54,233 nt of DNA from Bacilli bacterium PM5-9 (GTDB lineage: Bacteria; Bacillota_I; Bacilli_A; JAJDGJ01), in contig JARXZD010000009.1 of the NCBI GenBank assembly GCA_029893765.1, positions 1 through 54,233 of the forward strand, read 5' to 3'. The notes beneath the pieces were generated by a model. The model ran no database searches. It was given only the letters and a program-made list of their open reading frames with translations, and was not told the DNA's origin. A program made the translations under genes and the position numbers. Below, in pieces: positions 1 to 10,536 of the stretch (position 1 is the stretch's first letter; each line of letters starts with the position of its first letter).

Positions 1-315
1 AAGATTTTAGTAAAATCAATTACAACAGACAATGGTTTAGAATTTAAAGCATTGGGAATAGCTGCAAAAAGATTAGGAGTTAAATTGTATAAGTGCGATC
101 CATATTGTTCATTTCAAAGAGGAAGTAATGAAAGAATGAACGCAATAGTGAGAAGATTTATCCCTAAAGGAAAATCATTATATCAAGTAGAACAACAATA
201 TCTTGAAGATATAATGTTTAAAATTAATGAAATGCCAAGAAAAATATTTGACTTTAAAACACCACATGAGGTAGAATTTAATAAAATGATAAGTGGTGCG
301 GTTGAGATTACATAA
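1..315 (+). CDS. IS30-family transposase, C-terminal part (5' end outside window)
   Basis: The reading frame is open from base 1, so this is the tail of a longer gene. It encodes the second half of a DDE integrase core: TTDNGLEF carries a catalytic Asp, and CSFQRGSNERMNAIVRRFIPKG is the hallmark E-containing block of IS30-family transposases. The protein ends in GAVEIT. In IS30 elements the right terminal inverted repeat overlaps the last transposase codons, so the element's end probably lies near 290-315. The catalytic DDE residues of this part look intact. Whether the whole element is intact cannot be judged here. Confidence 0.85.
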   Translation, partial: KILVKSITTDNGLEFKALGIAAKRLGVKLYKCDPYCSFQRGSNERMNAIVRRFIPKGKSLYQVEQQYLEDIMFKINEMPRKIFDFKTPHEVEFNKMISGAVEIT

Positions 316-354
316 AAGAAGCATGGATTCAAACCGAACCCATGCTTTTCTTAT
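316..354. terminator. Bidirectional terminator between convergent genes
   Basis: AAGCATGG (from about 321) pairs with CCATGCTT (to about 347). The hairpin is flanked by A-rich and T-rich tracts on both sides, so it can stop the IS transposase from the left and the peptidase gene from the right. Confidence 0.6.
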
Positions 355-380
355 TAAAAAATGTAACCTAATTTTTATAA

Positions 381-1382
381 TTATTTATAAATATCATTAT
401 AGTATTCCTCTAAAGTTATATTTTCATTATATAATTTTTTTGCTAAATCTTTTCCAACATATCGTAAATGCCATGGTTCAAAATTAATATATGTTACACT
501 TTCTTTATTTTTAGGATAACGAATAATAAATCCATATTTATAAGCATTTACTTGAATCCATTGATATTGCTTTGTTTTATAATAGTCTTCTTGTTTAACA
601 TTACTAGCCATAATATCTAAAGTATTTCCTAATTGATGCTCACTACAACCAGGACTATTAACATAAGTTTTATTTTTCGAATTTGATGCAAGCATTGAAT
701 TATAAATTTCTTTTTGTGTTTTATAGTTACGATAAGCTGATGTCAAAACTAAACCACCGCACTCATTTGAAAAATCCTTTTCAATGCCTTCACACATTTG
801 AATAAGTGCATTTGCACTATCTTGAGTTAACAAATACTCATCTTTATCTAACTTAGGAATATCATCAATATTGACTAATTCTTGTGGTATATAATTTGAA
901 ATATATCGAAATTTATTTGCGATTGTAATATTATCTTCTGGATTAATAATCATAATCGCCTTTTTTTCATTATAAACTCCTTTTTCAAGAACTTTTTTGA
1001 ATTGTCTAAGATTACTTTTATTTTCATTAAATTCTTTTATCATATCTAAACTAATTTTTTCTTTTTGATACTGATTAGCTTTATTAACTACCATATCATT
1101 TGAAGTATCGCTTATTTCATTGAAATATTTATAATAATTCAAATTATCATATTTAAAATTATCATAAGAAATTTGTTCTTTAAAATCAGTCAAATCATCA
1201 CTACTAAAAACAATATTTTTTATTTGAACAAATGATAACTTCTCTTTCATAACCTTTTTTGTTTCAGAATCTAATTGCTTATTAAAAAGCATTAAAGCAT
1301 CATCCTTAACAAAATAACCAATTGTAATAATAACTAATATAACAATCGTAATAATCATTACTTTTCTATTATTTTTTTTCAT
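381..1382 (-). CDS. D-alanyl-D-alanine carboxypeptidase, VanY-like peptidase M15B
   Basis: A zinc carboxypeptidase that trims D-Ala from peptidoglycan stems outside the membrane. A basic N-terminus followed by one hydrophobic segment (about residues 7-22) is a signal anchor. The C-terminal half carries the M15B signature: SAYR, then SPGCSEHQLGNTLDI with the zinc His and Asp, then EPWHLRYVG with the catalytic Glu and second zinc His. The middle (about residues 30-180) is unrecognised and probably a spacer. The ATG at 1382 has the site GAAAGGGTG just upstream, while an in-frame ATG 16 codons earlier lacks one and runs into ribF. It lies 25 bases after ribF, so it is possibly co-transcribed with truB-ribF. 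Confidence 0.85.
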   Translation of the reverse strand: MKKNNRKVMIITIVILVIITIGYFVKDDALMLFNKQLDSETKKVMKEKLSFVQIKNIVFSSDDLTDFKEQISYDNFKYDNLNYYKYFNEISDTSNDMVVNKANQYQKEKISLDMIKEFNENKSNLRQFKKVLEKGVYNEKKAIMIINPEDNITIANKFRYISNYIPQELVNIDDIPKLDKDEYLLTQDSANALIQMCEGIEKDFSNECGGLVLTSAYRNYKTQKEIYNSMLASNSKNKTYVNSPGCSEHQLGNTLDIMASNVKQEDYYKTKQYQWIQVNAYKYGFIIRYPKNKESVTYINFEPWHLRYVGKDLAKKLYNENITLEEYYNDIYK

Positions 1383-1407
1383 TGTTATCACCCTTTCAAA
1401 TAAACTA

Positions 1408-2334
1408 TTATTTTTCATTAAAAAAATCAATAATATCTTGCTTATCTTTATTTAACTGTCTCACTAGATCATCAACATCATCAAAAATCTTTTCTTTTCT
1501 TATATACTTTATAAAGATAATTTCAATAATGCAACCGTAAATATCTTCATCAAAATCAAAAATATTTGTTTCAACAGAAGTATTACAAGAAAAATTAAAA
1601 GTTGGATTATGACCGATGTTAGTCATACCATAATACTCTTTATCATTAACAATAACTCTTGTTGCATAAACACCACTTTGTGGAATACGATAATTAACAA
1701 GCGGTAGCACATTTGCAGTAGGAAAACCAATCATTCTCCCCTTTTGATTACCAGCAATCACTTTACCAATAATAGAATATGGTTTAACTAATAAACGATT
1801 AGCCTCTTGAATACTACCATGGCTTAATAATTCATTAATCAATGTTGAACTAACTTTATCATGATTTATTTCGATACGTGGTAAAATAATTGTTTTAAAC
1901 TCACTAAATTGTTGTAAGTAAGTAGCATTTCCAGCTTTATTTTTACCAAAAGCAAAATCATAACCACAAACTAAATATTTAATATTACTCGATATAATCA
2001 TTTTCTCAACAAATTCTTGAGGACTTAAATTTTTAATTTTATCATTAAAATGAATTAAAAAGATTGTTTCAATACCCAATTCTTCTAAAATTTCTTTTTT
2101 TTGTTCAAATGATCTCAACATATAATAGTTATCAATTTTATTAACCAATTGACGTGGTGTTACATCAAAACACATAACACCAGCTTTCATATTTTTAGAG
2201 CTTGCTAGTTTAACAGCTTTTTTTATAACCTCACGATGTCCTAAATGAACACCATCAAAATTACCGATTGCTACAGCATATTCATTATTTAATTGAGATA
2301 TTTCATCATCATTTCTTAAATGAATTATTTCCAT
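1408..2334 (-). CDS. ribF: Bifunctional riboflavin kinase / FAD synthetase
   Basis: Converts riboflavin to FMN and then FAD in the cytoplasm. The N-terminal FAD-synthetase domain shows AIGNFDGVHLGHREVI (nucleotidyltransferase GxFDGxHxGH) and VCGYDFAFGKNKAGN. The C-terminal flavokinase domain shows GRMIGFPTANV and the S-GVYATRV block followed by GMTNIGHNPTF. Length (308 aa) is normal. The start is the ATG at 2334, which shares a base with the truB stop (TAATG) and sits 8 bases after AGGGGG; an ATG at 2340 would fall too close to that site. truB-ribF is a conserved neighbour pair, here translationally coupled. Confidence 0.95.
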   Translation of the reverse strand: MEIIHLRNDDEISQLNNEYAVAIGNFDGVHLGHREVIKKAVKLASSKNMKAGVMCFDVTPRQLVNKIDNYYMLRSFEQKKEILEELGIETIFLIHFNDKIKNLSPQEFVEKMIISSNIKYLVCGYDFAFGKNKAGNATYLQQFSEFKTIILPRIEINHDKVSSTLINELLSHGSIQEANRLLVKPYSIIGKVIAGNQKGRMIGFPTANVLPLVNYRIPQSGVYATRVIVNDKEYYGMTNIGHNPTFNFSCNTSVETNIFDFDEDIYGCIIEIIFIKYIRKEKIFDDVDDLVRQLNKDKQDIIDFFNEK

Positions 2335-3182
2335 TACCATAGCCCCCTTATCATTTTTGATAGTCCATTAGATGATTTATCATAAATTGCTTGAATATCA
2401 CCTTGATACACTACTACAAATTTTTCATCAACTTCAATATTTAATGCTTTACCATTTTTTACATCGTTATACATAGTTTCATCAATATCAATCATTTTAT
2501 ATCCACTTAAAGCATCTTTCATTGAGATATATTTATATTCATTATTTTCAATATCATTTAAAGTATAACTATCTTCTAATTTAAAAACACCAGATTCAAT
2601 ACGATTTAAGCTCACTAAAACACCAGGATAGCCTAATTTTTTAGCTATATCAAAACATAAAGATCTAATATATGTTCCACTACTACACTCAACATCAATT
2701 GTAATTAAATCATCTTCAAAAGATAATAATTCTAAATTTAAAATATTTATTTCCCTTTGTGGAATTTCTACTTTTTCATTGTTACGTGCATACTCATATA
2801 ATTTCTTCCCATTTACTTTAATCGCACTATAAATCGAAGGAATTTGCATTTGAACACCCTTAAAATCTTCTAATATTTTTAAAATATCATCATCATTATA
2901 TTCATACTGGTATTCTTTTTTATCAACTACTTCACCCTCTAAATCTTGAGTAGTTGTTGCTTGCCCTAATTTAAAAGTCGCAATATATCTTTTTTTATCC
3001 AATACCAAGTAATTAGATAATTTAGTTGCTTTATTAATTAGACATACTAAAACTCCAGTTGCCATTGGATCTAAAGTCCCACAATGACCAACCTTTTTTG
3101 TTTTTAATATTCTTCTAAGTCTTGCTACTACATCATGACTTGACATATTTTTTTCTTTATTAACTAACACTATTCCATTCAT
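2334..3182 (-). CDS. truB: tRNA pseudouridine(55) synthase
   Basis: Makes pseudouridine-55 in the T-loop of tRNAs. GHCGTLDPMATGVL (around residue 38) contains the catalytic Asp. KRYIATFKLGQATTTQDLEGE, IPSIYSAIKVNGKKLYEYAR and the SSGTYIRSLCFDIAKKLG block are all TruB core motifs. The C-terminus (about residues 225-282) is a short PUA-like tail. The ATG at 3182 follows GAAGGTGA. Gene order truB-ribF matches many Firmicutes, though the usual upstream partner rbfA is absent. Confidence 0.95.
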   Translation of the reverse strand: MNGIVLVNKEKNMSSHDVVARLRRILKTKKVGHCGTLDPMATGVLVCLINKATKLSNYLVLDKKRYIATFKLGQATTTQDLEGEVVDKKEYQYEYNDDDILKILEDFKGVQMQIPSIYSAIKVNGKKLYEYARNNEKVEIPQREINILNLELLSFEDDLITIDVECSSGTYIRSLCFDIAKKLGYPGVLVSLNRIESGVFKLEDSYTLNDIENNEYKYISMKDALSGYKMIDIDETMYNDVKNGKALNIEVDEKFVVVYQGDIQAIYDKSSNGLSKMIRGLW

Positions 3183-3280
3183 TCAATCACCTTCTTTATT
3201 CTATCATTTTTACAAAGTTTTTTAAATGTTTATCATAAGATTATTATCTTGTTGATTACTGTTTTTTAACTAAAATATGA

Positions 3281-3286
3281 TATAAT
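3281..3286 (+). promoter_or_regulatory. Extended -10 promoter element for the hydrolase gene
   Basis: TGATATAAT forms an extended -10 hexamer about 20 bases before the translation start. No strong -35 is visible, which is usual for extended -10 promoters. Confidence 0.5.
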
Positions 3287-3305
3287 CAAACTAGAGGTGG
3301 TTAAA

Positions 3306-5069
3306 TTGTTAAATGATAAATTTATAATTGAAATGAGTTGTAATTATATCTATAGACTTGATGAGTTGAAAAATGCTAGTAGTAATTTATTTAAATACTT
3401 AATAAATAATTATCCTAACTTTAAAATTATTGACTTTCAAACACCATTCAATAAAACAAGATTACATGCTATTTGTATTCAAGATACTCTATCAAAAGAT
3501 GTAGCAATCATCTATCAAGGATCAACTGATTTAGAAGATTGGCGACATGATAATTTAAATAACTTTTTAAATAAAAATGTTCAACAATATGAAGCAGCCT
3601 TAGAATATTATGAGTATATTGAAAATAAAGGACATCGTATTACTTATGTAGGTGGTAACTCTCTTGGTGGTGGTTGTGCCCAATATGTTGGTTTAAAACA
3701 CCCTCACACTAGAGCTATTTGTATTAATTCATCACCATTAACTAAACACAATGACAATGATTCTAAAAACATTTTAAATATACGCGTTAGTTCTGAACCA
3801 CTATATCGATGTGTTTCGCTTGATAGTGATAGATATGAAAGTGGTTATGTAGGTACAATAGTTTTAGTTAATCGCTCATTATATGGCAGCTATAATTATT
3901 TTAATAATCTTGAGTTAGCTCATCGAGGGGCAATTGTATTTCCATACAATTATATTTACACTAATTATCATGTAAATAGTATGGAAGAGTTTAAAAATGT
4001 TGTGGATGCTAAAACATATAATCAGTTTATGCAATTAAAAATTGCTCCTTCTCTATCTCAATTTATGAGTTTTGATTTAATCACAAACAATATTAACCAA
4101 GTTGATAATTTTGATTTAACTACTTTAAATAAAAATTACAATATTCGCCTTAAAGAAATTAAAAGATCACTATTAGATTACACTATTCCTAATTTTGAAT
4201 TAAAAATTGGTGCACCATTTATCCATATAAATAATGAAATTAGTGATAACCTAAAAATGATTATTAAATATAGCCTATTACATATCACTAAACAAGAAGA
4301 AAAGCTGTACGATAATATTTACTATGTTATTGAAAAATCAACTAATTATTTTTACAAAATTATCACTGAAAACCTTATGGATATTAATAATAATATTAAT
4401 GGTGATACAACCGCAAGTGATTATGAAAAAACCATCAATGATATGAACATTAATAAATTATGTATTACAAATATTTTAAAAAGTTTAAGTGAAATTTCAA
4501 ATGAGTTAAATACTTATAATAACTTTTCATTTAAAGACTTTTTAAATAAAAAAACAATTGAACCATTTAATCAACAAGTAAAGCCTTTTACACTTGATTA
4601 TAAGGAATTTGTTTATGATAAAATTGATAAAAGTATTATTAATAATATTTCAAGTAATAAATCATTTATTGAACAATTAGAAAAAATGATTGTAGCGGCT
4701 TTAAAAGCAAAGAAAATTTCATTACAACTAACTCAATCATTTATTAAATCATCACTTGTTCCTGAAGATATTGATTATTTAATGAAATATTATAATATAG
4801 GAAGTATTATTGAAAATGCTTTAAGTATTTTTAAAAATGATTTTTATGAAGCTATCTTAGCTAACTCAATGTTACAAAATTATCAAAGTAATTTAACTAA
4901 TATTAATGAACAGCTTTTTGAATTAAGAAAAACAACTAATAATTTAAAAGAATATCTTTCTTTAACAAAAAATAATCATAAACAAAAAAGAATTATTAAA
5001 AAGATTGATGATATAAACAAATATATTGATGAATTGATTAAATTTAATAAACAAAGTTTAATTAATTAA
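3306..5069 (+). CDS. Alpha/beta-hydrolase (lipase-like) with long helical C-terminal region
   Basis: The first ~210 residues resemble a lipase/DUF2974-type alpha/beta hydrolase: AIIYQGS (oxyanion-like strand), a W-RHDN segment, and YVGGNSLGGGCAQYVGLKHP with the nucleophile elbow G-N-S-L-G. Substrate is unknown. The remaining ~370 residues are Asn/Lys/Ile-rich, predicted helical with coiled-coil character, and match nothing I recognise. There is no signal peptide or membrane segment, so the protein is probably cytoplasmic unless exported by a non-classical route. The start is taken as TTG at 3306, five bases after AGAGGTGG; the GTG at 3297 lies inside that binding site. Monocistronic. Confidence 0.75.
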   Translation: MLNDKFIIEMSCNYIYRLDELKNASSNLFKYLINNYPNFKIIDFQTPFNKTRLHAICIQDTLSKDVAIIYQGSTDLEDWRHDNLNNFLNKNVQQYEAALEYYEYIENKGHRITYVGGNSLGGGCAQYVGLKHPHTRAICINSSPLTKHNDNDSKNILNIRVSSEPLYRCVSLDSDRYESGYVGTIVLVNRSLYGSYNYFNNLELAHRGAIVFPYNYIYTNYHVNSMEEFKNVVDAKTYNQFMQLKIAPSLSQFMSFDLITNNINQVDNFDLTTLNKNYNIRLKEIKRSLLDYTIPNFELKIGAPFIHINNEISDNLKMIIKYSLLHITKQEEKLYDNIYYVIEKSTNYFYKIITENLMDINNNINGDTTASDYEKTINDMNINKLCITNILKSLSEISNELNTYNNFSFKDFLNKKTIEPFNQQVKPFTLDYKEFVYDKIDKSIINNISSNKSFIEQLEKMIVAALKAKKISLQLTQSFIKSSLVPEDIDYLMKYYNIGSIIENALSIFKNDFYEAILANSMLQNYQSNLTNINEQLFELRKTTNNLKEYLSLTKNNHKQKRIIKKIDDINKYIDELIKFNKQSLIN

Positions 5070-5107
5070 TTATTTTAATTTTTTAAATGCTGTGATAGAA
5101 TAGAGTT

Positions 5108-5165
5108 ATGTATTGTTAATAATTTTAACATGCAAACTAAAAACAATTTATATCTAAAAGAAAGG
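5108..5165 (+). promoter_or_regulatory. tdh-kbl leader with conserved element shared with threonine dehydratase
   Basis: Positions 5134-5152 read AAACTAAAAACAATTTATA, identical to 21505-21523 before the threonine dehydratase gene. Just upstream, TGTTAA-N5-TTAACA forms an inverted repeat, also echoed at the other gene. A weak extended -10 (TGTGATAGAAT, ending at 5101) would put the element in the 5' untranslated region, about 15 bases before the ribosome binding site. Confidence 0.55.
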
Positions 5166-5175
5166 GGGTTTGCTT

Positions 5176-6222
5176 GTGAGAGCAATCGTAAAAACAAAAG
5201 CAGAAAAAGGTTTTGAATTATTAGAAATTGACGAACCAATGATTCAAAATGATGATGAAATAAAAATAAAAGTTATTCAATCATCAATTTGTGGCACTGA
5301 TTATCACATTTACAAATGGGATGATTGGAGTCAAAAAAATGTCAGTATTCCTCATATCAACGGTCATGAAGGTTTAGCTGAAGTAGTAGAAGTAGGTAAG
5401 AATGTAACCAATGTTTGTATTGGCGATAAAATTGCGTATGAAACTCATTATTATTGTGGGCACTGTTATATGTGTACTACTGGTAATTCTCATGTTTGTG
5501 AGAATATGAAAATTTTAGGAGTGCATACTGATGGTGTGTGGGCTGATTATGCAGTAATCCCAGCTAATATTGCCTTTAAAATTGATCCTCGTGTTGATTT
5601 AAAGTATGCGGCTTTAATGGAGCCATTAGGTAATGCTGTTCATACCATTAACTATTCAAACATTTTAGGAAAACACGTAATAGTTGCTGGAGCTGGTCCA
5701 ATTGGTTTAATGGCAGCTGAGGTTGCTAAAAAAGGTGGCGCAGCAAGTGTTATTGTTTTAGAAATGAATGAATTTCGTAAAGGAATGTTAAAAGATGTTA
5801 ATGTAGATGCTATCATTGATCCTGCTAAAGAAGATGCGATTGCAATCGTTAAGGAAATTACCAATGGAAGAATGGCAGATATCTGCCTAGAAATGACAGG
5901 TTCACATCAAGCTTTTAACACTTGTATTGACTTAGTACATAATTGTGCTGAAATAAATGTTTTAAGCGTTTTTGGACCAATCGAAATTCCTGTAAGATTT
6001 AATGATATTGTCTTTAAAAACTTAAAAATTCAAGGAGTTACTGGAAGAAGAATTTTTGATACATGGCATATTGTTAATGATTTACTTGCAAATATTGTTT
6101 TAAATAAAAAAGTTTTAGATGCAGCAATTACTCATGAATTTGCAATGGAAGATTTTGAAAAAGCCTTTGAAACATTAGAAAGTGGTAAAGCAGGAAAAAT
6201 TATCTTATCAATTAATAAATAG
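5176..6222 (+). CDS. tdh: L-threonine 3-dehydrogenase
   Basis: Zinc-dependent medium-chain dehydrogenase that oxidises L-threonine to 2-amino-3-ketobutyrate with NAD+. SSICGTDYHIYKWDDW carries the catalytic-zinc Cys39, followed by GHEGLAEV (His64, Glu65). Structural-zinc cysteines are 94, 97, 100 and 108, and the NAD-binding loop is AGAGPIGLMAAEVAKKGGA. Length (348 aa) is typical. The GTG at 5176 is chosen because it lies 7 bases after AAAGGGGG and gives the usual MRAIVKTK start; the TTG at 5170 is too close. It is followed 11 bases later by kbl, forming the classic threonine-to-glycine operon. Confidence 0.95.
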   Translation: MRAIVKTKAEKGFELLEIDEPMIQNDDEIKIKVIQSSICGTDYHIYKWDDWSQKNVSIPHINGHEGLAEVVEVGKNVTNVCIGDKIAYETHYYCGHCYMCTTGNSHVCENMKILGVHTDGVWADYAVIPANIAFKIDPRVDLKYAALMEPLGNAVHTINYSNILGKHVIVAGAGPIGLMAAEVAKKGGAASVIVLEMNEFRKGMLKDVNVDAIIDPAKEDAIAIVKEITNGRMADICLEMTGSHQAFNTCIDLVHNCAEINVLSVFGPIEIPVRFNDIVFKNLKIQGVTGRRIFDTWHIVNDLLANIVLNKKVLDAAITHEFAMEDFEKAFETLESGKAGKIILSINK

Positions 6223-6233
6223 GAGGTATTTCA

Positions 6234-7421
6234 ATGGCAAAACTATGGAATAGAATTAATGATGAATTAAATACTCGTCACGAAACTAAAACCTACAACA
6301 ACATTAAAATTTTAGAATCACCACAAGGAGCATATATTAAAGTCAATGGACAAGAATATTTAAATATGTGTTCTAATAACTATTTAGGATTTGCAAATGA
6401 TGCTGATGTTGTTAAAGGTGGACAAGAGTGTATGGCAAAATATGGTGCTGGTTCTGGTGCTGTACGTAGTATCTCTGGAAGTCAACAATGTCATATTGAT
6501 TTTGAAAAAGCTTTAGCAAAGTTTAAGGGTGTTGAAGATGTTATTTTAGTACAATCAGGATTTCAAGCAAATACTGCCTTTATACCATCAATTACAACTG
6601 AAAACGATGCTATTATTAGTGATGAACTTAATCATGCTTCAATTATTGATGGGGTTCGTTTAGCAAAAGCTAAAAAATATGTATATAAGCATTGTGATAT
6701 GGATGATTTAAAAACTCAAATTGAAAAAGCTAAATCTGAAGTAAGTGGTTTTGTTTTAATTATTACTGATGGTGTTTTCTCAATGGATGGGGATATTGCT
6801 CCATTAGATAAAATCGTTGAATTAAAAAACAACTATGAAGATGTTCATCTAGCTGTTGATGATGCTCATGGTGAAGGTGTTTTTGGAAGTCATGGTCGTG
6901 GTTTAGTAAATCACTTTAACCTTGAAGGTAAAGTTGAATTTGAAATTGGAACCCTATCAAAAGCATTTGGTATTGCTGGTGGTTTTGTTGGTGGAAAAAA
7001 AGAGCTAATTGATTATTTAAAACAAAAAGCTCGTCCATTCTTATTCTCAACTGGATTAGATAGTGCTATGTGTGGTGCTGGTTTAGTTGTTGTTGATAAA
7101 ATGACAAAAAGTGATGAAAATGTTAAAAAACTATGGGAAAATGCTAAATATCTTCAAGAGGGACTTAAAGCAAAAGGATTTAATACATGGAAAACAGTTT
7201 CTCCTATTACACCTGTAATAGTTGGTGAAGAAGCTAAGGCAACTGATATGACAAAAATGTTATTTGAAAAAAATATCTTAGTTAGTCCTATTATGTTTCC
7301 AACAGTAGCTAAGGGATTAGCTCGTATTCGTTTAATGCCAAGTGCTACTCATTCAAAAGATGATTTAGATAAAGCAATAGCAATCATTGAAGAATGTGGT
7401 AAAGAATTAGGTATCATTTAA
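6234..7421 (+). CDS. kbl: Glycine C-acetyltransferase (2-amino-3-ketobutyrate CoA ligase)
   Basis: PLP enzyme that cleaves 2-amino-3-ketobutyrate with CoA into glycine and acetyl-CoA, completing the Tdh pathway. NNYLGFANDADV and GAGSGAVRSISGSQQCHIDFEKALAKF are alpha-oxoamine-synthase signatures. VDDAHGEGVFG holds the PLP-contacting Asp, and GTLSKAFGIAGG has Lys243 as the Schiff-base lysine. Length (395 aa) fits. AGGAGG lies 8 bases before the ATG. Kbl rather than BioF is supported by the adjacent tdh. Confidence 0.95.
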   Translation: MAKLWNRINDELNTRHETKTYNNIKILESPQGAYIKVNGQEYLNMCSNNYLGFANDADVVKGGQECMAKYGAGSGAVRSISGSQQCHIDFEKALAKFKGVEDVILVQSGFQANTAFIPSITTENDAIISDELNHASIIDGVRLAKAKKYVYKHCDMDDLKTQIEKAKSEVSGFVLIITDGVFSMDGDIAPLDKIVELKNNYEDVHLAVDDAHGEGVFGSHGRGLVNHFNLEGKVEFEIGTLSKAFGIAGGFVGGKKELIDYLKQKARPFLFSTGLDSAMCGAGLVVVDKMTKSDENVKKLWENAKYLQEGLKAKGFNTWKTVSPITPVIVGEEAKATDMTKMLFEKNILVSPIMFPTVAKGLARIRLMPSATHSKDDLDKAIAIIEECGKELGII

Positions 7422-7425
7422 CAAC

Positions 7426-7448
7426 AAAAGGGCCCTTGCCCTTTTTTT
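7426..7448. terminator. Terminator after kbl, also serving ispH
   Basis: AAAAGGGC (7426-7433), loop CCTT, GCCCTTTT (7438-7445), then more T. The symmetrical A/T flanks let it work in both directions between the convergent kbl and ispH genes. Confidence 0.85.
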
Positions 7449-8364
7449 ATTCCAATATTCTCTCTATTTCTATATCAGGTTTTTTATAAGTATTTTTATC
7501 ATCATAATTAAATTGTTTTAAATACTCAATTACCATATTAGTTAAATAGGTTGGTGTTGAAGCTCCAGAAGTAATGGCTGCTTCTTTTTTATTTTTAAGC
7601 CATTCAATATCAATATCTTCAACACTCTCTATCATATAAACATCATTATTATTTTTTCTAGCAATACTCGCTAATTTATTTGAATTATTTGAAGTTGGAT
7701 CACCAACTACAAAAACAATATCACTATTTTCAATTTTTAAAACGGCTTCTTGCCTAACTCTTGTTGCATTACATATTTCTTCTGTTAAAACAATATTCGG
7801 ATAAATTGTTCTTGCTAAATCAAAAATTTTCTTTGCATCAACAATTGATAATGTTGTTTGATTAGTTAATAAGATTTTATTATTATCTATTACTAAATTA
7901 TTTAAATCATCTTCATTAGTTATCAAATGAATTTTATCACTAATACTTAATGCCGCATTAGCTTCTGGATGATCTTTTTTTCCATAATACAAGACATCAT
8001 AGCCTTGATTCAAATATTCTTTAATTAAAACATGTGTTTTTGTAACATCCTTACAAGTAGCATCATAAACAATTAAATTTCTTTTAATTGCTTTTTCTTT
8101 TATTTCTTTAGCACTTCCATGAGCTGATAAGATAACAACTCCCTCATCAATTTCATCAAGTAAGTCTAATTTACTTTTACTTTTATCTTCTAATGTTTCA
8201 ATATTTAACAACTTCAATGCTTCAACGATATATTTGTTATGAACAATCATTCCTAAAATATAAATTTTTTCATTTGGATAATCTTTTCTAGCTTGCTTTG
8301 CTAAGGAAATAGCATTTATAACTCCATAACAATACCCTCTTGGCATAATCGCATTTACTTTCAT
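7447..8364 (-). CDS. ispH: 4-hydroxy-3-methylbut-2-enyl diphosphate reductase
   Basis: Last step of the MEP isoprenoid pathway, yielding IPP and DMAPP on a [4Fe-4S] cluster. The three cluster cysteines are Cys12 (PRGYCYGVINAI), Cys102 (YDATCKDVTKTH) and Cys196 (EEICNATRVRQEAV). Substrate-binding His40 and His130 (KKDHPEA) are present, as is the C-terminal GASTPTYLT motif. Length (305 aa) is normal. It shows that this organism uses the MEP route. Its stop codon runs into the bidirectional terminator shared with kbl. Confidence 0.93.
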   Translation of the reverse strand: MKVNAIMPRGYCYGVINAISLAKQARKDYPNEKIYILGMIVHNKYIVEALKLLNIETLEDKSKSKLDLLDEIDEGVVILSAHGSAKEIKEKAIKRNLIVYDATCKDVTKTHVLIKEYLNQGYDVLYYGKKDHPEANAALSISDKIHLITNEDDLNNLVIDNNKILLTNQTTLSIVDAKKIFDLARTIYPNIVLTEEICNATRVRQEAVLKIENSDIVFVVGDPTSNNSNKLASIARKNNNDVYMIESVEDIDIEWLKNKKEAAITSGASTPTYLTNMVIEYLKQFNYDDKNTYKKPDIEIERILE

Positions 8365-8484
8365 TTTACCAACTCCATTTAAATTATAACATCTTTTATA
8401 TGTTTGTCATCTAATATCATAAAATAGTCCAAATACACATACACAAAGTCCTCTAAATATGTTACAATAGTTCTAATATTATAG

Positions 8485-9990
<1,506 letters not shown>

Positions 9991-10016
9991 AAAGAGAAGT
10001 TATTTCTCTTTTTTTC
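9991..10016 (+). terminator. lysS terminator
   Basis: AAAGAGAA (9991-9998) pairs with TTCTCTTT (10004-10011), followed by a T tract. Confidence 0.8.
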
Positions 10017-10044
10017 TTTAAAACAATTATAATGGAGTTAAGAT

Positions 10045-10488
10045 ATGAAAATATTTGAAATTAATAATAAAAATAATTTATTACTAGAACAATTATTAGA
10101 AATATGGGAAGATTCTATTAGAGCAACTCATTTGTTTCTTTCAAATAGCGAAATAAATAATATCAAACAATATGTACCACAAGCACTAAAAAACATTGAA
10201 AAATTAATCATTGTTAAAGATAACGATACAACAATTGCTTTTATGGGCCTTGAAGATACAAAAATAGAAATGTTGTTTGTTTTAAATAGCAAAAGAAATA
10301 ATGGTATTGGAAAAAAACTTATTAATTATGGAATAAAAAATTATTCAATAGACAAAGTTAGTGTAAATGAACAAAATCCCTTAGCTTTAGGATTTTATGA
10401 GAAAATGGGCTTTGAGGTTTATCAAAGAAATGAATTTGATGAACAGGGAAACCCTTACCCTATTTTAGATATGAAATTAAATAAATAA
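10045..10488 (+). CDS. GNAT-family N-acetyltransferase
   Basis: A 147-aa single-domain acetyltransferase. The acetyl-CoA binding motif A is LFVLNSKRNNGIGKKLINYGI (R/K-x-x-G-I-G-x-x-L). It is followed by VNEQNPLALGFYEKMGFEVYQRNEFDEQGNPYPILDM, which closely resembles the C-terminal end of small GNAT proteins such as the YjaB type. The acceptor substrate is unknown. TGGAG lies 9 bases before the ATG. It stands alone between the lysS terminator and a small membrane-protein gene. Confidence 0.8.
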   Translation: MKIFEINNKNNLLLEQLLEIWEDSIRATHLFLSNSEINNIKQYVPQALKNIEKLIIVKDNDTTIAFMGLEDTKIEMLFVLNSKRNNGIGKKLINYGIKNYSIDKVSVNEQNPLALGFYEKMGFEVYQRNEFDEQGNPYPILDMKLNK

Positions 10489-10536
10489 AAAATTTGTGTT
10501 ATAATATTTTTTGAAATTAAGTAAAGGAGAATGACT

